Assembly (NCBI GenBank): GCA_030656555.1
Contig: JAUSPN010000067.1
Coordinates: forward strand, 1 to 42,760
DNA: 42,760 bases
Direction: 5' to 3'
Source of the DNA: Candidatus Desulfaltia sp.
Lineage (GTDB): Bacteria; Desulfobacterota; Desulfobacteria; Desulfobacterales; ETH-SRB1
Each line of letters begins with the position of its first letter. Positions within the stretch are counted from its first letter, which is position 1. Position numbers and translations under genes: made by a program. Below the pieces are notes generated by a model. That model had not been told where the DNA came from and searched no databases. It worked only from the letters and a program-made list of their open reading frames with translations. Below are positions 25,644-35,571 of this stretch, piece after piece.

Positions 25644-26999
25644 TTAAGAGGGCGCAACCTTAATTTTGAGGTTGCGCCATTTTTCAAGCCTTTGTTTTAT
25701 TATCTTTTCATATCCCCTGTCTGTCGGAGAGTAGTAAAACCTGCCCTGGAGTTTTTCCGGCAAATAGTTCTGGGGAGTAAATCCTTCTTTATAGTCATGC
25801 GCATACTTGTAATCTTTTCCATACCCTATCTCTTTCATCAGCCTGGTTGGAGCATTCCTTATGTGCAGCGGAACAGGTTGCGAGCCTGAACTTTCAATTT
25901 CTTTTTTAACCATTTTAGAAGAGATGTATATGCTGTTGCTTTTCGGCGCTGTTGCAAGATAAACAGCGGCCTGGGTTAGAGCCAGATCCCCTTCAGGGTG
26001 TCCTAAAAACCTAAATGCTTCCATCGCGTTTAAAGCGACTCCGAGCGCATATGGATCTGCATTTCCAACGTCTTCGGATGCAAACCTGACCATCCTGCGG
26101 GCAATATATAACGGGTTTTCTCCAGCCATAAGCATTCTTTCAAGCCAGTAGATCGCAGCATCCGGGTCGCTTCCACGAAGGCTTTTATGAAAGGCTGATA
26201 TAAGATTATAGTGTTCTTCACCTGACTTGTCATATAAAAGAGCCTTTTTTTGCAAAGCCGTCTCAATAACCTGCAAGGTTATATGCCGGGTTGCCACGTT
26301 TTCAGCAGGTTCTGTTTCAGGTATGAGCAAAGAAGCCGCTATTTCAAGGTTGTTTAACGCAATGCGGGCGTCCCCTTCGGCGATCCGTATAAGAAATGAG
26401 AGAGCATCCCTGTCAAGCACAAGGCTCATTTTCCCAAGGCCTTTTTCACTGTCTTTAAGGCTGCGATCAATTATGGCCGCAATATTATCAGATGACAGGG
26501 CATTTAAGATTATAAGGCGGCATCTGGATAAAAGAGGCGGTATTACTTCAAAGGAAGGATTTTCAGTGGTAGCGCCGATTAATGTTATGAGACCGCTTTC
26601 CACATGATGAAGAAACGCATCCTGCTGGGCCTTGTTGAATCTGTGTATTTCATCTACAAAAAGTATGGTGCTCTTCTGGTAAAGTTTCTGCTGATCTTTT
26701 GCATCTTCTATAACAGATCTTATCTCCTTTACGCCGGAAAGCACGGCAGAGAAATGAACAAAATATGAACCGGTTTCACCGGCAATAAGTCTGGCAAGAG
26801 TTGTTTTTCCGCATCCTGGAGGTCCCCAGAGGATCATTGAAAAAATTCGATCTTTTTCAATTGCCTTGCGAATCAGCCCCTCTTGGTCTACAATATGACT
26901 TTGTCCAATAAATTCATCAAGACTCTTAGGACGCATCCTTTCGGCTAGGGGCTTTGATGCGGCTGATGCCTTCTGCGCTCTATATTCAAACAGATCCAA
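25644..26999 (-). CDS. rarA: Replication-associated recombination ATPase RarA/MgsA
   Basis: RarA is an AAA+ ATPase related to clamp loaders that acts at stalled forks. Motifs are RMRPKSLDEFIGQSHIV, Walker A GPPGCGKTTLARLIAG, Walker B STILFVDEIHRFNKAQQDAF and GATTENPSFEV, with the C-terminal MgsA domain AGENPLYIARRMVRFASEDV. The 451-residue length is usual. It follows der by three bases, so the two genes form an operon. Confidence 0.96.
   Translation of the reverse strand: MDLFEYRAQKASAASKPLAERMRPKSLDEFIGQSHIVDQEGLIRKAIEKDRIFSMILWGPPGCGKTTLARLIAGETGSYFVHFSAVLSGVKEIRSVIEDAKDQQKLYQKSTILFVDEIHRFNKAQQDAFLHHVESGLITLIGATTENPSFEVIPPLLSRCRLIILNALSSDNIAAIIDRSLKDSEKGLGKMSLVLDRDALSFLIRIAEGDARIALNNLEIAASLLIPETEPAENVATRHITLQVIETALQKKALLYDKSGEEHYNLISAFHKSLRGSDPDAAIYWLERMLMAGENPLYIARRMVRFASEDVGNADPYALGVALNAMEAFRFLGHPEGDLALTQAAVYLATAPKSNSIYISSKMVKKEIESSGSQPVPLHIRNAPTRLMKEIGYGKDYKYAHDYKEGFTPQNYLPEKLQGRFYYSPTDRGYEKIIKQRLEKWRNLKIKVAPS
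25651..25684 (+). terminator. Terminator of acs copy 2, lying in rarA codons
   Basis: GGCGCAACCT pairs with AGGTTGCGCC across an 8-base loop and is followed by ATTTTT. It ends the + strand transcript. The same bases encode the last residues of RarA (WRNLKIKVAPS) on the minus strand. Confidence 0.9.
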
Positions 27000-27002
27000 A
27001 TT

Positions 27003-28403
27003 TTATCCTTGGTGAAATATTACATTCTTTTTTTGTTTTGTTCGGTGTTGTTTCGTGGTTTCTGTTTTGTGGCTTGAATACCTTTTATCATCCTTGCCTG
27101 TTCTCTGCCGGAAGAATAGTCGTACAGGCGTTTTGTCAAGACCTGTTTCAGTCCTGATCTGATTGATAAGATATCTCTTGTAGGAAAAATGGACGGCGTC
27201 AGGATAATTTACAAAACAGACAAAAGCAGGCGGTTTTGCCGATACCTGTGTTGCATAATAAAATTTAAGCCGTTTTCCCATGTGAATAGACGGCTCATTT
27301 TTTTCGACTGCCCGCTCTAATATCCTGTTTATCTGACCGGTTCCGATACGCAGGGCATACTGGCTGTAAACTTCATCCACAAGTTTGAAGATTTTTGGAA
27401 CTCTTTGTCCTGTTAATGCCGAGATCGTTATGGCAGGAGCAAAGCTCAGATACTTTGCTTCAATTTTCAGTTGGTCGTAGTGTTTTTTTGCCGTATTGCT
27501 GTCTTTTTCAACAAGATCCCATTTGTTCAGCAGGAGAATACAGCCGCAGCCGCGCTCAAAAGCATAACCGGCAATGTTTATGTCCTGTTCTGTAACTCCT
27601 TCACCGGCATCCAGGACAATAAGCGCTATGTCACACCTGTCAAGGCTTCTTAGAGCCTTTATAATTGAAAATTTTTCAAGCTTTTTCGACACCTTTCCTT
27701 TTCGCCTGATTCCGGCAGTATCAATAAGAAGATATGATTTGCCGTTAATATCGAAGACAGAGTCAACAGCGTCACGCGTTGTGCCGGGAATATCGCTGAC
27801 AAGAACGCGGTTTTCTCCAAGAATGCTGTTTACAAGTGATGATTTGCCGACATTTGGCCTGCCGACCACGGCAAGCTTTATGATATCTTGTAATTTATCA
27901 GGAACAAATTTCGGAAGAGCGAGAATTAGCTCGTCAAGAAAGCCATATATGCCGTAACGATGTTCAGAAGAAACAGAGTATAATTTTTCAATGCCAAGAC
28001 TGTAAAAATCGAATATATTTTTTTCCTGCTCTGGTCCGTCGATTTTATTTACCACATAAAAAACAGGCTTTGTAACTGAGCGGAGAATCCTGACAATATC
28101 TTTATCAAAAGGAGAGATCCCCTGTTTTCCATCAAGCAGAACAATAATAACATCTGCTTCTTCAATTGCCTGCTTAACCTGGAAGCGTGTCTGATGAGCA
28201 AAATCATCATCATCATCTAATGAAAACCCACCTGTATCAACAAGGGTAAACTCAATATCATTCCAGCTTGCATCACCATAAATTCTATCCCTTGTAACAC
28301 CAGCGAAATTGTCAACAAGGGCATCCTTTGATCTGGTGATACGATTAAAAAATGTCGATTTGCCCACATTGGGACGGCCGACTATAGCGACAATAGGTTT
28401 CAT
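27003..28403 (-). CDS. der: Ribosome assembly GTPase Der (EngA)
   Basis: Der carries two G domains and acts in 50S ribosome maturation. G1 motifs are [14 protein letters not shown] and [14 protein letters not shown], with DTGG and DTAG switch II regions and NKID and NKWD specificity motifs. A KH-like C-terminal domain and a basic tail ([18 protein letters not shown]) end the protein. I chose ATG 28403 because the family starts [16 protein letters not shown]; an in-frame ATG at 28418 would add five residues. rarA follows. Confidence 0.96.
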   Translation of the reverse strand: MKPIVAIVGRPNVGKSTFFNRITRSKDALVDNFAGVTRDRIYGDASWNDIEFTLVDTGGFSLDDDDDFAHQTRFQVKQAIEEADVIIVLLDGKQGISPFDKDIVRILRSVTKPVFYVVNKIDGPEQEKNIFDFYSLGIEKLYSVSSEHRYGIYGFLDELILALPKFVPDKLQDIIKLAVVGRPNVGKSSLVNSILGENRVLVSDIPGTTRDAVDSVFDINGKSYLLIDTAGIRRKGKVSKKLEKFSIIKALRSLDRCDIALIVLDAGEGVTEQDINIAGYAFERGCGCILLLNKWDLVEKDSNTAKKHYDQLKIEAKYLSFAPAITISALTGQRVPKIFKLVDEVYSQYALRIGTGQINRILERAVEKNEPSIHMGKRLKFYYATQVSAKPPAFVCFVNYPDAVHFSYKRYLINQIRTETGLDKTPVRLFFRQRTGKDDKRYSSHKTETTKQHRTKQKKNVIFHQG

Positions 28404-28583
28404 GTGATAAATATCCATTAATCATTTTAGTTGTAACCAACCACAAAGATATATATGATAATCGACCATCGTATATCTTTCAATAAAAAAGATTGATATG
28501 CTCAGTTCTGGTTGCGAATCAAAATGCGCAAAAACCAACAGCCTTTAGCCTACAGCCTAAACAGCCTGAATGGTTCGGAAGTT

Positions 28584-29588
28584 ATGATAATACTCGGCAT
28601 TGAAACATCCTGTGATGAAACAGCCGCGGCAGTTGTGGTTGACGGCACAAAAATTTTATCCTCTGTTGTATCATCTCAGACAGATATCCATCATCCATAC
28701 GGCGGTGTTGTGCCTGAACTTGCTTCAAGGAAACATATTGAGTCTATTGTTCCTGTCGTCAAGGAAGCGATCAGTAAATCCGGCATTGATTTAAAACAGC
28801 TTGATGGAATTGCCGTGACCCAGGGGCCCGGGCTTATAGGTTCGCTGCTTGTCGGTTTTTCCTTTGCAAAGGCATATGCTTTTGCCCTTGATATTCCATG
28901 GGTGGGTGTAAATCACCTTGATGGACATATTAATTCGGTCTTTTTAGAGTCTGACCCGCCTCCTTTTCCTTTTGTGGCGCTGTTGGCATCAGGCGGCCAC
29001 ACAAGCATCACCCATGTTGTTTCCCATACTGAAATTGAGCTTATGGGGCAAACCAGGGATGATGCTGCCGGAGAGGCATTTGACAAGGTTGCCAAACTGC
29101 TTGGTCTTGGCTATCCCGGAGGAATCGTTATTGAGAGACTTGCTAAAGATGGAGATCCGGGGAAGATTGATTTTCCCAGGACATATCTGGACAAGTCTGA
29201 ATTTGATTTTAGCTTCAGCGGGATTAAAACAGCCGTAAGCCGGTATGTGAAGATTCACGAAGACAGCTATAAACAGCAGATTCCTGATATTACGGCAGGA
29301 TTTCAGGAATCAGTCATTGATGTTTTGTCATATAAGGTCATTAACGCCGCGCTGCAAAAGAGCTGCGATCATATTGCTGTGGTTGGAGGTGTGGCGGCAA
29401 ACAGCAGGTTAAGAGAAAGGTTAAAACAGGATGCCGGCGAAAGACGAATTACAGCCCATATACCATCTTTACATCTTTGCGGCGACAATGCGGCAATGAT
29501 TGCAGCAATCGGTTACCATTATTTAAAAGACGGAAAGGTATCCGGCATGAATGATGATGTATTTTCAAGGGTAAAAACAGGCTGGTAA
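28584..29588 (+). CDS. tsaD: tRNA N6-threonylcarbamoyladenosine transferase TsaD
   Basis: TsaD transfers the threonylcarbamoyl group to A37 of ANN-reading tRNAs with TsaB and TsaE. Conserved parts are ILGIETSCDETAAAVV, HHPYGGVVPELASRKHIE, the metal-binding HLDGHI, LLASGGHTS and VVGGVAANSRLRERL. I chose ATG 28584 because the family starts at ILGIETSCDE and a GGAAG site is close; the frame upstream to 28512 is not conserved. It is divergent from der. Confidence 0.96.
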   Translation: MIILGIETSCDETAAAVVVDGTKILSSVVSSQTDIHHPYGGVVPELASRKHIESIVPVVKEAISKSGIDLKQLDGIAVTQGPGLIGSLLVGFSFAKAYAFALDIPWVGVNHLDGHINSVFLESDPPPFPFVALLASGGHTSITHVVSHTEIELMGQTRDDAAGEAFDKVAKLLGLGYPGGIVIERLAKDGDPGKIDFPRTYLDKSEFDFSFSGIKTAVSRYVKIHEDSYKQQIPDITAGFQESVIDVLSYKVINAALQKSCDHIAVVGGVAANSRLRERLKQDAGERRITAHIPSLHLCGDNAAMIAAIGYHYLKDGKVSGMNDDVFSRVKTGW

Positions 29589-29734
29589 TAAGACCGGCAT
29601 GCAACCAATCTTGACATTAAATGATATTTTTTCTATAAATTCCAAATTTAATGGATTCGTAAAAAGTCGAACTCATCAAAGCTTATTGAAATGATAAAAT
29701 AAATTAGGCAAAATCTCAGTATAAGGAGAAGGCT

Positions 29735-30550
29735 ATGAAGAGGAAATTCTGGATCTTAAGTTTGATTATGTTGTGGCTTAGCATTCCTTTTGCGGCACAG
29801 GCTGCAGAGATGACCGGACGCGAGATCATGAAAAAGCAAAAGGAATTGCATAAAGTGCAAAGTGAAATCGGAGATGAAATCATGCTCCTCGTTGACGAGG
29901 ACGGCAGCAAGGAAAAGAGGCAGGTCAAACGCTATGCAAAGGAGGTGGGCGACGATGTTCATCATTATCTGATCGCATTCCTTAGCCCCGCTGATATCAA
30001 AGGGACGGCCCTCCTTACATGGGAACAGAAAGAGCGTGAGAACGATCAGTGGCTGTACCTTCCGGCACAGAAAAAAATGCAGCGTATTGCAAAGGGAAGC
30101 AAGAAAAATTACTTTATGGGCACAGACTTTACATATGAAGACATGGAACCGGAAGATATTGACAGCTTTAACTACACGATTCTGCGTTTGGAAAAGCTGA
30201 ATCAGGACAAGAAGGATTCTGACTGTTATGTGATTGAATCTGTTCCTGCCAACAACGAAAAGAAAAAAGAGAGCGGATATTCCAAACGTATTATGTGGAT
30301 AGAAAAGGAATACCTGTGCACCCTTAAGGTAGAGTTTTACGATCGCAGAGACAGGTTGCAGAAGACACAAACCAATCATGCGCTGGAAAATGTTTCCGGG
30401 ACAATATGGCGCGCGAACAAAAGCCTGATGAACCATCTGGAGAGAAAACATAAAACCCTTACAGGCACTACGTCGAGAAAAATCAACACGTCTGTAGAGG
30501 ATTCTGTCTTTACAGAACGATTTATACTCTCCGGCAAGCATATCCAGTAA
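29735..30550 (+). CDS. Outer-membrane lipoprotein-sorting (LolA-like) protein
   Basis: A cleavable signal peptide (ILSLIMLWLSIPFAAQAAEM) is followed by a LolA-like single beta-sheet domain of the PF17131 type: EIMLLVDEDGSKEKRQVKRY, YLIAFLSPADIKGTALL, DQWLYLPAQKKMQRIAKGSK and FMGTDFTYEDME. Such proteins are periplasmic carriers of lipids or lipid-anchored cargo. The next two genes encode an RND/MMPL permease and an outer-membrane protein, a common trio in this group. AAGGAG lies 8 bases before the ATG. Confidence 0.9.
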   Translation: MKRKFWILSLIMLWLSIPFAAQAAEMTGREIMKKQKELHKVQSEIGDEIMLLVDEDGSKEKRQVKRYAKEVGDDVHHYLIAFLSPADIKGTALLTWEQKERENDQWLYLPAQKKMQRIAKGSKKNYFMGTDFTYEDMEPEDIDSFNYTILRLEKLNQDKKDSDCYVIESVPANNEKKKESGYSKRIMWIEKEYLCTLKVEFYDRRDRLQKTQTNHALENVSGTIWRANKSLMNHLERKHKTLTGTTSRKINTSVEDSVFTERFILSGKHIQ

Positions 30551-30554
30551 AGAA

Positions 30555-30755
30555 AAGTGCCTAAAGTATATTAAAGTGCCTAAAATGCCTAAAGTTAAGG
30601 AATTCTGCTGTTTTATACCAGGCAGGCAGGAAGGTTTCTTAAACCATTAATACACAATTGGGGTGGACTCTAAGTGGTTTTGGGTTATCAATTAGCACGC
30701 CGAAGGCGTACCACAACTTTAGGCACTTTAAATACTTTAGCTCACTTTAGGCACT
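30555..30755. repeat. Inverted-arm repeat with GTGCCTAAAGT units
   Basis: The left arm has three units of the form AAGTGCCTAAAGT and the right arm the complement (ACTTTAGGCACTTTAA and CACTTTAGGCACTC). The core of about 115 bases carries no gene signal but includes GCACGCCGAAGGCGT, and a similar CGCACCGAAGGTGCG lies just outside at 30764-30778. It fills the gap before the RND gene. Confidence 0.8.
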
Positions 30756-30803
30756 CATGTTCGCACCGAAGGTGCGCTATATTGAAGGTAAAAGGTTATA
30801 CTT

Positions 30804-33548
30804 ATGCGTAAATTTATGCTGTGGAGTCAAATGCACCCGTGGCTTGTGATTCTTACTGTTGCTATTGTCACAATTTTTGCCTTATACAGCGCCCGCAACG
30901 TAAAGATTTCCGCTTCAACGGAAGGTATGATGATTCAGGGGGATCCTGCCCAGAATTATTATCGAGAAACCCTGAAAAAATTTGGGACAGATAATATCAC
31001 CGTCATCTTTATCAATGACAAAAACCTCTTTACCCCGGAAAAACTGAAACAATTAGATGATCTGGTTTTCAAGTTCGAGGAATTACACGGAGTCAGCAAG
31101 GTTGAAAGTCTTTATTCCGTAACCAACTTTAAAGGAGTTGACGGCGCCCTTGAAACAAATCCCCTTATGGACTGGCCGCCCGAAACTCTGGAAGAAGCTA
31201 AACAGGTAAAAGCAGACGCGCTTAGGAATCCCATATTTCTTAACAACCTGATTTCAAAAGATGGTACGGCTACGGCAATAAACCTTTTTGTGAAAGTAGA
31301 TTCTGATGATCCTGATTTTAATGTTAAGTTTTCCAGACAGGTAGATGAAATCATAAAACCGTTCCAAAACCGGTTTGATAGCATATTCCAGATCGGTCTT
31401 TCCTACACCCGCCGTTTGATAAGTGATAATATTATAGGAGACACGGTTAAACTGGTGCCAATGGCAATTTTTGTTCTCCTGTTAACTTTGATCGTATTCA
31501 TGCGTTCAGCCAGCGGGGCTGTGTTGCCTATGCTTACGGCAGGCACAAGTATCATCTGGACAGCCGGTTTTATGGCTCTGGCGGATATTCCTCTTAATGT
31601 GCTTACCGTTATCGTGCCTTCACTTATCGTTGTTATAGGCTCGACAGAAGACATACATATCCTTTCCGAATATTTAGAAAGTATTGGAGAAACGAATGGC
31701 AATAAAACCGAGGCTATTAAAATTATGTCCGGGAAAGTCAGCACGGCAGTACTCCTAACCTCGCTTACGACTTTTATAGGTTTTTTTTCCATTACGTTAA
31801 ACCAGATAACCCTGCTCAAACAATTCGGTATGGTGGCTGCATTTGGTCTTTTTGTTAATCCTGTTATCACCTGTTTTCTTGCTCCGGTTTATCTCCGTTT
31901 TTTTGGTTCTACAAAAGTCAAAAGGACCGAAGAGCACAAAGTAAGTTTCACAGACCGCTTTTTCGGCATACTTGCCGATAACATACTAAAGATTATTTAC
32001 AGTAATAAACGGCTGGTTCTTGTTTTTTTTCTGGGCATAGCTGCTGTCATCGGATTTTTTACATTGCAGGTCAATGTAGATAATGACCTTTTAGGCTATT
32101 TCAAAAAAAATTCGGCGATACGCAGCCGCAGCCAGACACTTCATAATAATCTGGCAGGCGCTCAAACCTTTTTCATCCGCATAAACAGCGGGTTTCCCGG
32201 CGCCTTTAAACAGCCTGAAAACCTTGCTTACATTGCTCAAACACAAAAATACATGTCCGAAAAAGGGTGGTTTGATAAAACAAAGTCCCTGGCAGATGAT
32301 ATATCCATCATACACAGAGAAATGAACAACGGTGATGAAAAATACCTAAAGGTGCCCGATTCGACCGACCTTATTGCCCAGTACCTCCTGTTTTTACGCA
32401 GGGATGATATTTCCCGTTATGTGACCGCAGATTTCAGTGAAGCAAATATTCTGGTGAGACATAACATAAGTTCCTCCTACGAACTTGCCGATGCGCTTAA
32501 CGACCTTGAGAAACACATTAAAAAGACATTGAATCCTCATTTCCTGTTGGGATTTACCGGCGAAAATATCCTTGTTAATGCAGCGGCTGACAGTATGGCC
32601 GAGGGACAGGCAAAATCACTCTCCCTGGTCCTTGTTCTCATCTTTATCATTATGTCGCTCTTATTTGTCAATGTTAAGGCCGGTTTCCTCTCACTGATCC
32701 CAAATATATTTCCAATAGTTCTTTGCTTCGGCATTATGGGTATTTTCGGCATCCCCTTAAATACCGGAACCGCCATGGTGGCGGCGATCGCTATTGGAAT
32801 TGCCGTGGATGACACCATACATCTCATGAGCCGTTATAATACTGAGATGCGCATACTGCAAAGCCAGGACAAGGCCATTAATGTGTGTATGCATGCTGAA
32901 ATAAGGCCTGTCATTTCAACATCTATAGCCTTGTCCCTGGGATTTGCCGTTCTGGGTTTTTCTAATTTTGTTCCTATCATCTGTTTTGGTCTGCTTTCAT
33001 CAATGGTAATGATATTTGCCGTCATAGGTGATTTGTTTATAACCCCGATTCTGCTTTCATCCACTCAGCTGATGACTATTTGGGATATGATAGGCCTTCA
33101 GCTTCAACAGGCGGTTATAAAGGGTGCGGAACTGTTCCGGGATCTCAGACCATGGCAGATAAAAAGGATCGTTTTGCTGGGCAGGATTCTTACCGCCGAA
33201 GCCGGGGGGGTGGCCGTATCACAGGGAGAAGAGGGATCAAGTATGTATCTCCTTCTTGAAGGCAGGGCCGAAGTAATAACAAAGGACAAAAAAACCGGCA
33301 AGGGAATCATCCTTGCGAAACTTAACCCCGGTGATGTTTTCGGTGAAATAGCTCTTGTGGAGCCAGGCCCGCGATCTGCCGACGTGTGTGCCTTAGAACC
33401 GATTAGTTATCTTGAAATTGACTGGAATGGCCTTAAAAGAATTCAAAAAATTTATCCCCGTATAGCCAGTCGCTTGTTCCTTAACCTGTCGCGGATTTTA
33501 GGGCGGCGCCTGGTACAGACGGATAAACTTCTTTTTGAAGCAAAATAA
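30804..33548 (+). CDS. RND/MMPL-family permease with C-terminal cyclic-nucleotide-binding domain
   Basis: The first 770 residues form an RND permease of the MMPL/hydrophobe-exporter type. An N-terminal transmembrane helix and a large periplasmic loop are followed by a helix bundle (VVIGSTEDIHILSEYLES). A second half repeats the pattern (LILFITEDL-like helices, AIAIGIAVDDTIHLMSRYNT). Residues 785-900 are a cNMP-binding domain: GVAVSQGEEGSSMYLLLEGR, then PGDVFGEIALVEPGPRSADV, the phosphate-binding cassette with Arg and Ser-Ala. RND permeases rarely carry this domain. Likely cargo is a lipid, given the LolA-like neighbour; a second-messenger gate is my inference. An AAAGG site precedes ATG 30804. 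Confidence 0.88.
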   Translation: MRKFMLWSQMHPWLVILTVAIVTIFALYSARNVKISASTEGMMIQGDPAQNYYRETLKKFGTDNITVIFINDKNLFTPEKLKQLDDLVFKFEELHGVSKVESLYSVTNFKGVDGALETNPLMDWPPETLEEAKQVKADALRNPIFLNNLISKDGTATAINLFVKVDSDDPDFNVKFSRQVDEIIKPFQNRFDSIFQIGLSYTRRLISDNIIGDTVKLVPMAIFVLLLTLIVFMRSASGAVLPMLTAGTSIIWTAGFMALADIPLNVLTVIVPSLIVVIGSTEDIHILSEYLESIGETNGNKTEAIKIMSGKVSTAVLLTSLTTFIGFFSITLNQITLLKQFGMVAAFGLFVNPVITCFLAPVYLRFFGSTKVKRTEEHKVSFTDRFFGILADNILKIIYSNKRLVLVFFLGIAAVIGFFTLQVNVDNDLLGYFKKNSAIRSRSQTLHNNLAGAQTFFIRINSGFPGAFKQPENLAYIAQTQKYMSEKGWFDKTKSLADDISIIHREMNNGDEKYLKVPDSTDLIAQYLLFLRRDDISRYVTADFSEANILVRHNISSSYELADALNDLEKHIKKTLNPHFLLGFTGENILVNAAADSMAEGQAKSLSLVLVLIFIIMSLLFVNVKAGFLSLIPNIFPIVLCFGIMGIFGIPLNTGTAMVAAIAIGIAVDDTIHLMSRYNTEMRILQSQDKAINVCMHAEIRPVISTSIALSLGFAVLGFSNFVPIICFGLLSSMVMIFAVIGDLFITPILLSSTQLMTIWDMIGLQLQQAVIKGAELFRDLRPWQIKRIVLLGRILTAEAGGVAVSQGEEGSSMYLLLEGRAEVITKDKKTGKGIILAKLNPGDVFGEIALVEPGPRSADVCALEPISYLEIDWNGLKRIQKIYPRIASRLFLNLSRILGRRLVQTDKLLFEAK

Positions 33549-33567
33549 ATAATAAGGATATATAGTT

Positions 33568-35031
33568 ATGAACCGGATAAAATATTTTGTTGCATTTTTT
33601 CTGACATTTTTTCTGGTCTTTGGTCTTCAGCAGGTTATGGGCGCTGATGATCTTGATTTGTTAAAAGATATGGACAAAGAGATATCGCCTGCAAAAGAGA
33701 GCTCCGGCGATGCTCTTGATCTTTTAAATGAATTAGGGGAAGCGCCGGCTGAGAAAAAGAATGACCAATTTAAGTGTCTCACCCAGATCGGCAAGAACTT
33801 TGAGGGAAGCCTTCAATTGCGCGGCCATGTTTTTTACCGGGAACCGGAAGACAGGGAAGGCCTTGACAAGAGGAATCCCGTCGGAGATGCTCTTCTGAGA
33901 TTTAAAACATGGACGGGCAACGACAAATTGCGTCTGGATTTTTCCGGCTGGCTGGAAGCAGGAACTCAAGAGGATACCTATGAGGGCGTTTTCAGGTGGA
34001 TGCAGGATAATGACCGTCAACGGCGCTATCTGGAATTAAATGAACTTTACCTTACTATTTTTCGGGGCGACTATGACATAACAATAGGCAAAAAGATTTT
34101 TCAGAATGGAATTTCAACTCTTTACTCTCCTGCCGACAGATACCGTCCCACGGATTCCAATGATCCCCTGGACCCCAAGGATTTTGGGGCATGGCAGACA
34201 AAAGTGGATTATTACCTTGATAAGTTTACCCTCACGGCAGCCATATTTCCGGTATTCAATACCGGCAAGCCGCCCAGTGCGCATTCCCGCTGGTCAGGCG
34301 ATACAGGAGATTTTGATATTTATGAAGAAGATACAGATACCTCCGACAATGAAGCCGAAGAGGATTTTCCCAATATTTCAATTGACAATGCCAGTTATTT
34401 TGCCAGGTTGAAGACAACCTTTCGCGGCTGGGATTTGTTTACATCTGCTTATCATGGCCTCAACCCTTATTATGTTTTGAGAGAGGAAACCCGTGGGGCT
34501 ACAACAGTTACCATCAAAGAGAATGTAAAGGTAGGCAACTACGCCGTTGGTTTTTCAACGGATTATAAAAAATGGGAGTTCCATGGTGAAGGTCTGTTCA
34601 GCTTCGCTTACGACGGAAAGGACGATAATTATATCAACTATGTCGGCGGCTTCACATACACTGTTGATGAATTGGCTAAAAAGATGTTTCTGGAAAAAAT
34701 TGACGTAACCATAGAATATGCAGGAGAAGCGGTAACAAAAGAACAATGCGCCGATAATTATACAAGAAGTTCACGGAAAAGCAGACTTGGCCGCAATAAT
34801 ATTTTCACCCGTATTAATTTTAAATATAATGAAGATTTAAGCTTTCAGTATATTTCGGATTTTGAATTCGATCCAACAGGCCGATACAACAAAATACAGT
34901 CCAAGTATAAAATCCAGCAGGGGCTTGAACTGGTTCTTGCCGCTGAATTTTTTAACGGCAAGAGCGACAGCTACTATGGTAGATGGGAGCGGAATGATCG
35001 GATTATAACCTCTTTGAAATATAGCTTTTAA
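33568..35031 (+). CDS. Outer-membrane beta-barrel protein
   Basis: A signal peptide (FVAFFLTFFLVFGLQQVMGA) is followed by an acidic linker and then alternating beta strands ending in a C-terminal aromatic (ITSLKYSF). The pattern includes YLELNELYLTIFRGDYDITI and GKKIFQNGISTLYSPADRYR, and resembles porin-like or DUF1302-type barrels coupled to RND exporters. It lies 19 bases after the RND gene and should be the outer-membrane partner. Confidence 0.8.
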   Translation: MNRIKYFVAFFLTFFLVFGLQQVMGADDLDLLKDMDKEISPAKESSGDALDLLNELGEAPAEKKNDQFKCLTQIGKNFEGSLQLRGHVFYREPEDREGLDKRNPVGDALLRFKTWTGNDKLRLDFSGWLEAGTQEDTYEGVFRWMQDNDRQRRYLELNELYLTIFRGDYDITIGKKIFQNGISTLYSPADRYRPTDSNDPLDPKDFGAWQTKVDYYLDKFTLTAAIFPVFNTGKPPSAHSRWSGDTGDFDIYEEDTDTSDNEAEEDFPNISIDNASYFARLKTTFRGWDLFTSAYHGLNPYYVLREETRGATTVTIKENVKVGNYAVGFSTDYKKWEFHGEGLFSFAYDGKDDNYINYVGGFTYTVDELAKKMFLEKIDVTIEYAGEAVTKEQCADNYTRSSRKSRLGRNNIFTRINFKYNEDLSFQYISDFEFDPTGRYNKIQSKYKIQQGLELVLAAEFFNGKSDSYYGRWERNDRIITSLKYSF

Positions 35032-35052
35032 GATGGGGCAGGGAGACTTTGC

Positions 35053-35547
35053 ATGCTGGATGTTGAGATAGCGAGAGGTTATATTCCAGGCTCGATCGGT
35101 CGAGTTGCTGAACTTCATGGCATATACTATCATGATAACTGGAATTTTGGATTTTCCTTTGAGGCAAAGGTGGCTACCGAGCTTTCAGAGTTCCTTGGGC
35201 GATATGACGAAAATCGTGACAGCTTCTGGGTTGCGTTGCTTGATGGTCGCGTTGAAGGCTCCATAACAATCGACGGGATTCACGCCCAAAAAGAGGGAGT
35301 GCATCTTAGGTGGTTCATTATTTCTGATGTTTTGCGCGGAAGAGGTGTCGGTAATAGGCTCATTAACACTGCTGTTGGGTTTTGCAAAAACAAAGGCTAC
35401 AAGCAGGCATACCTGTGGACATTTGAAGGGCTTGACGCGGCGAAACACCTTTACGAGAAGAGCGGTTTCAAGCTCGTTGAACAGCGCACAGGAGCCCAGT
35501 GGGGTACAGAGGTCAACGAGCAGCGTTTTGAACTGCGGTTCAGATAG
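35053..35547 (+). CDS. GNAT-family N-acetyltransferase
   Basis: The acetyl-CoA loop is ISDVLRGRGVGNRLI (motif A, R/Q-x-x-G-x-G), followed by AYLWTFEGLDAAKHLYEKSG and FKLVEQRTG. The 164-residue length is typical. The substrate is unknown. A GGGAG site precedes ATG 35053. It is 21 bases after the beta-barrel gene, perhaps by chance in the same transcript. Confidence 0.88.
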   Translation: MLDVEIARGYIPGSIGRVAELHGIYYHDNWNFGFSFEAKVATELSEFLGRYDENRDSFWVALLDGRVEGSITIDGIHAQKEGVHLRWFIISDVLRGRGVGNRLINTAVGFCKNKGYKQAYLWTFEGLDAAKHLYEKSGFKLVEQRTGAQWGTEVNEQRFELRFR

Positions 35548-35571
35548 GGGATGAGGAGATTCACACCGGAC

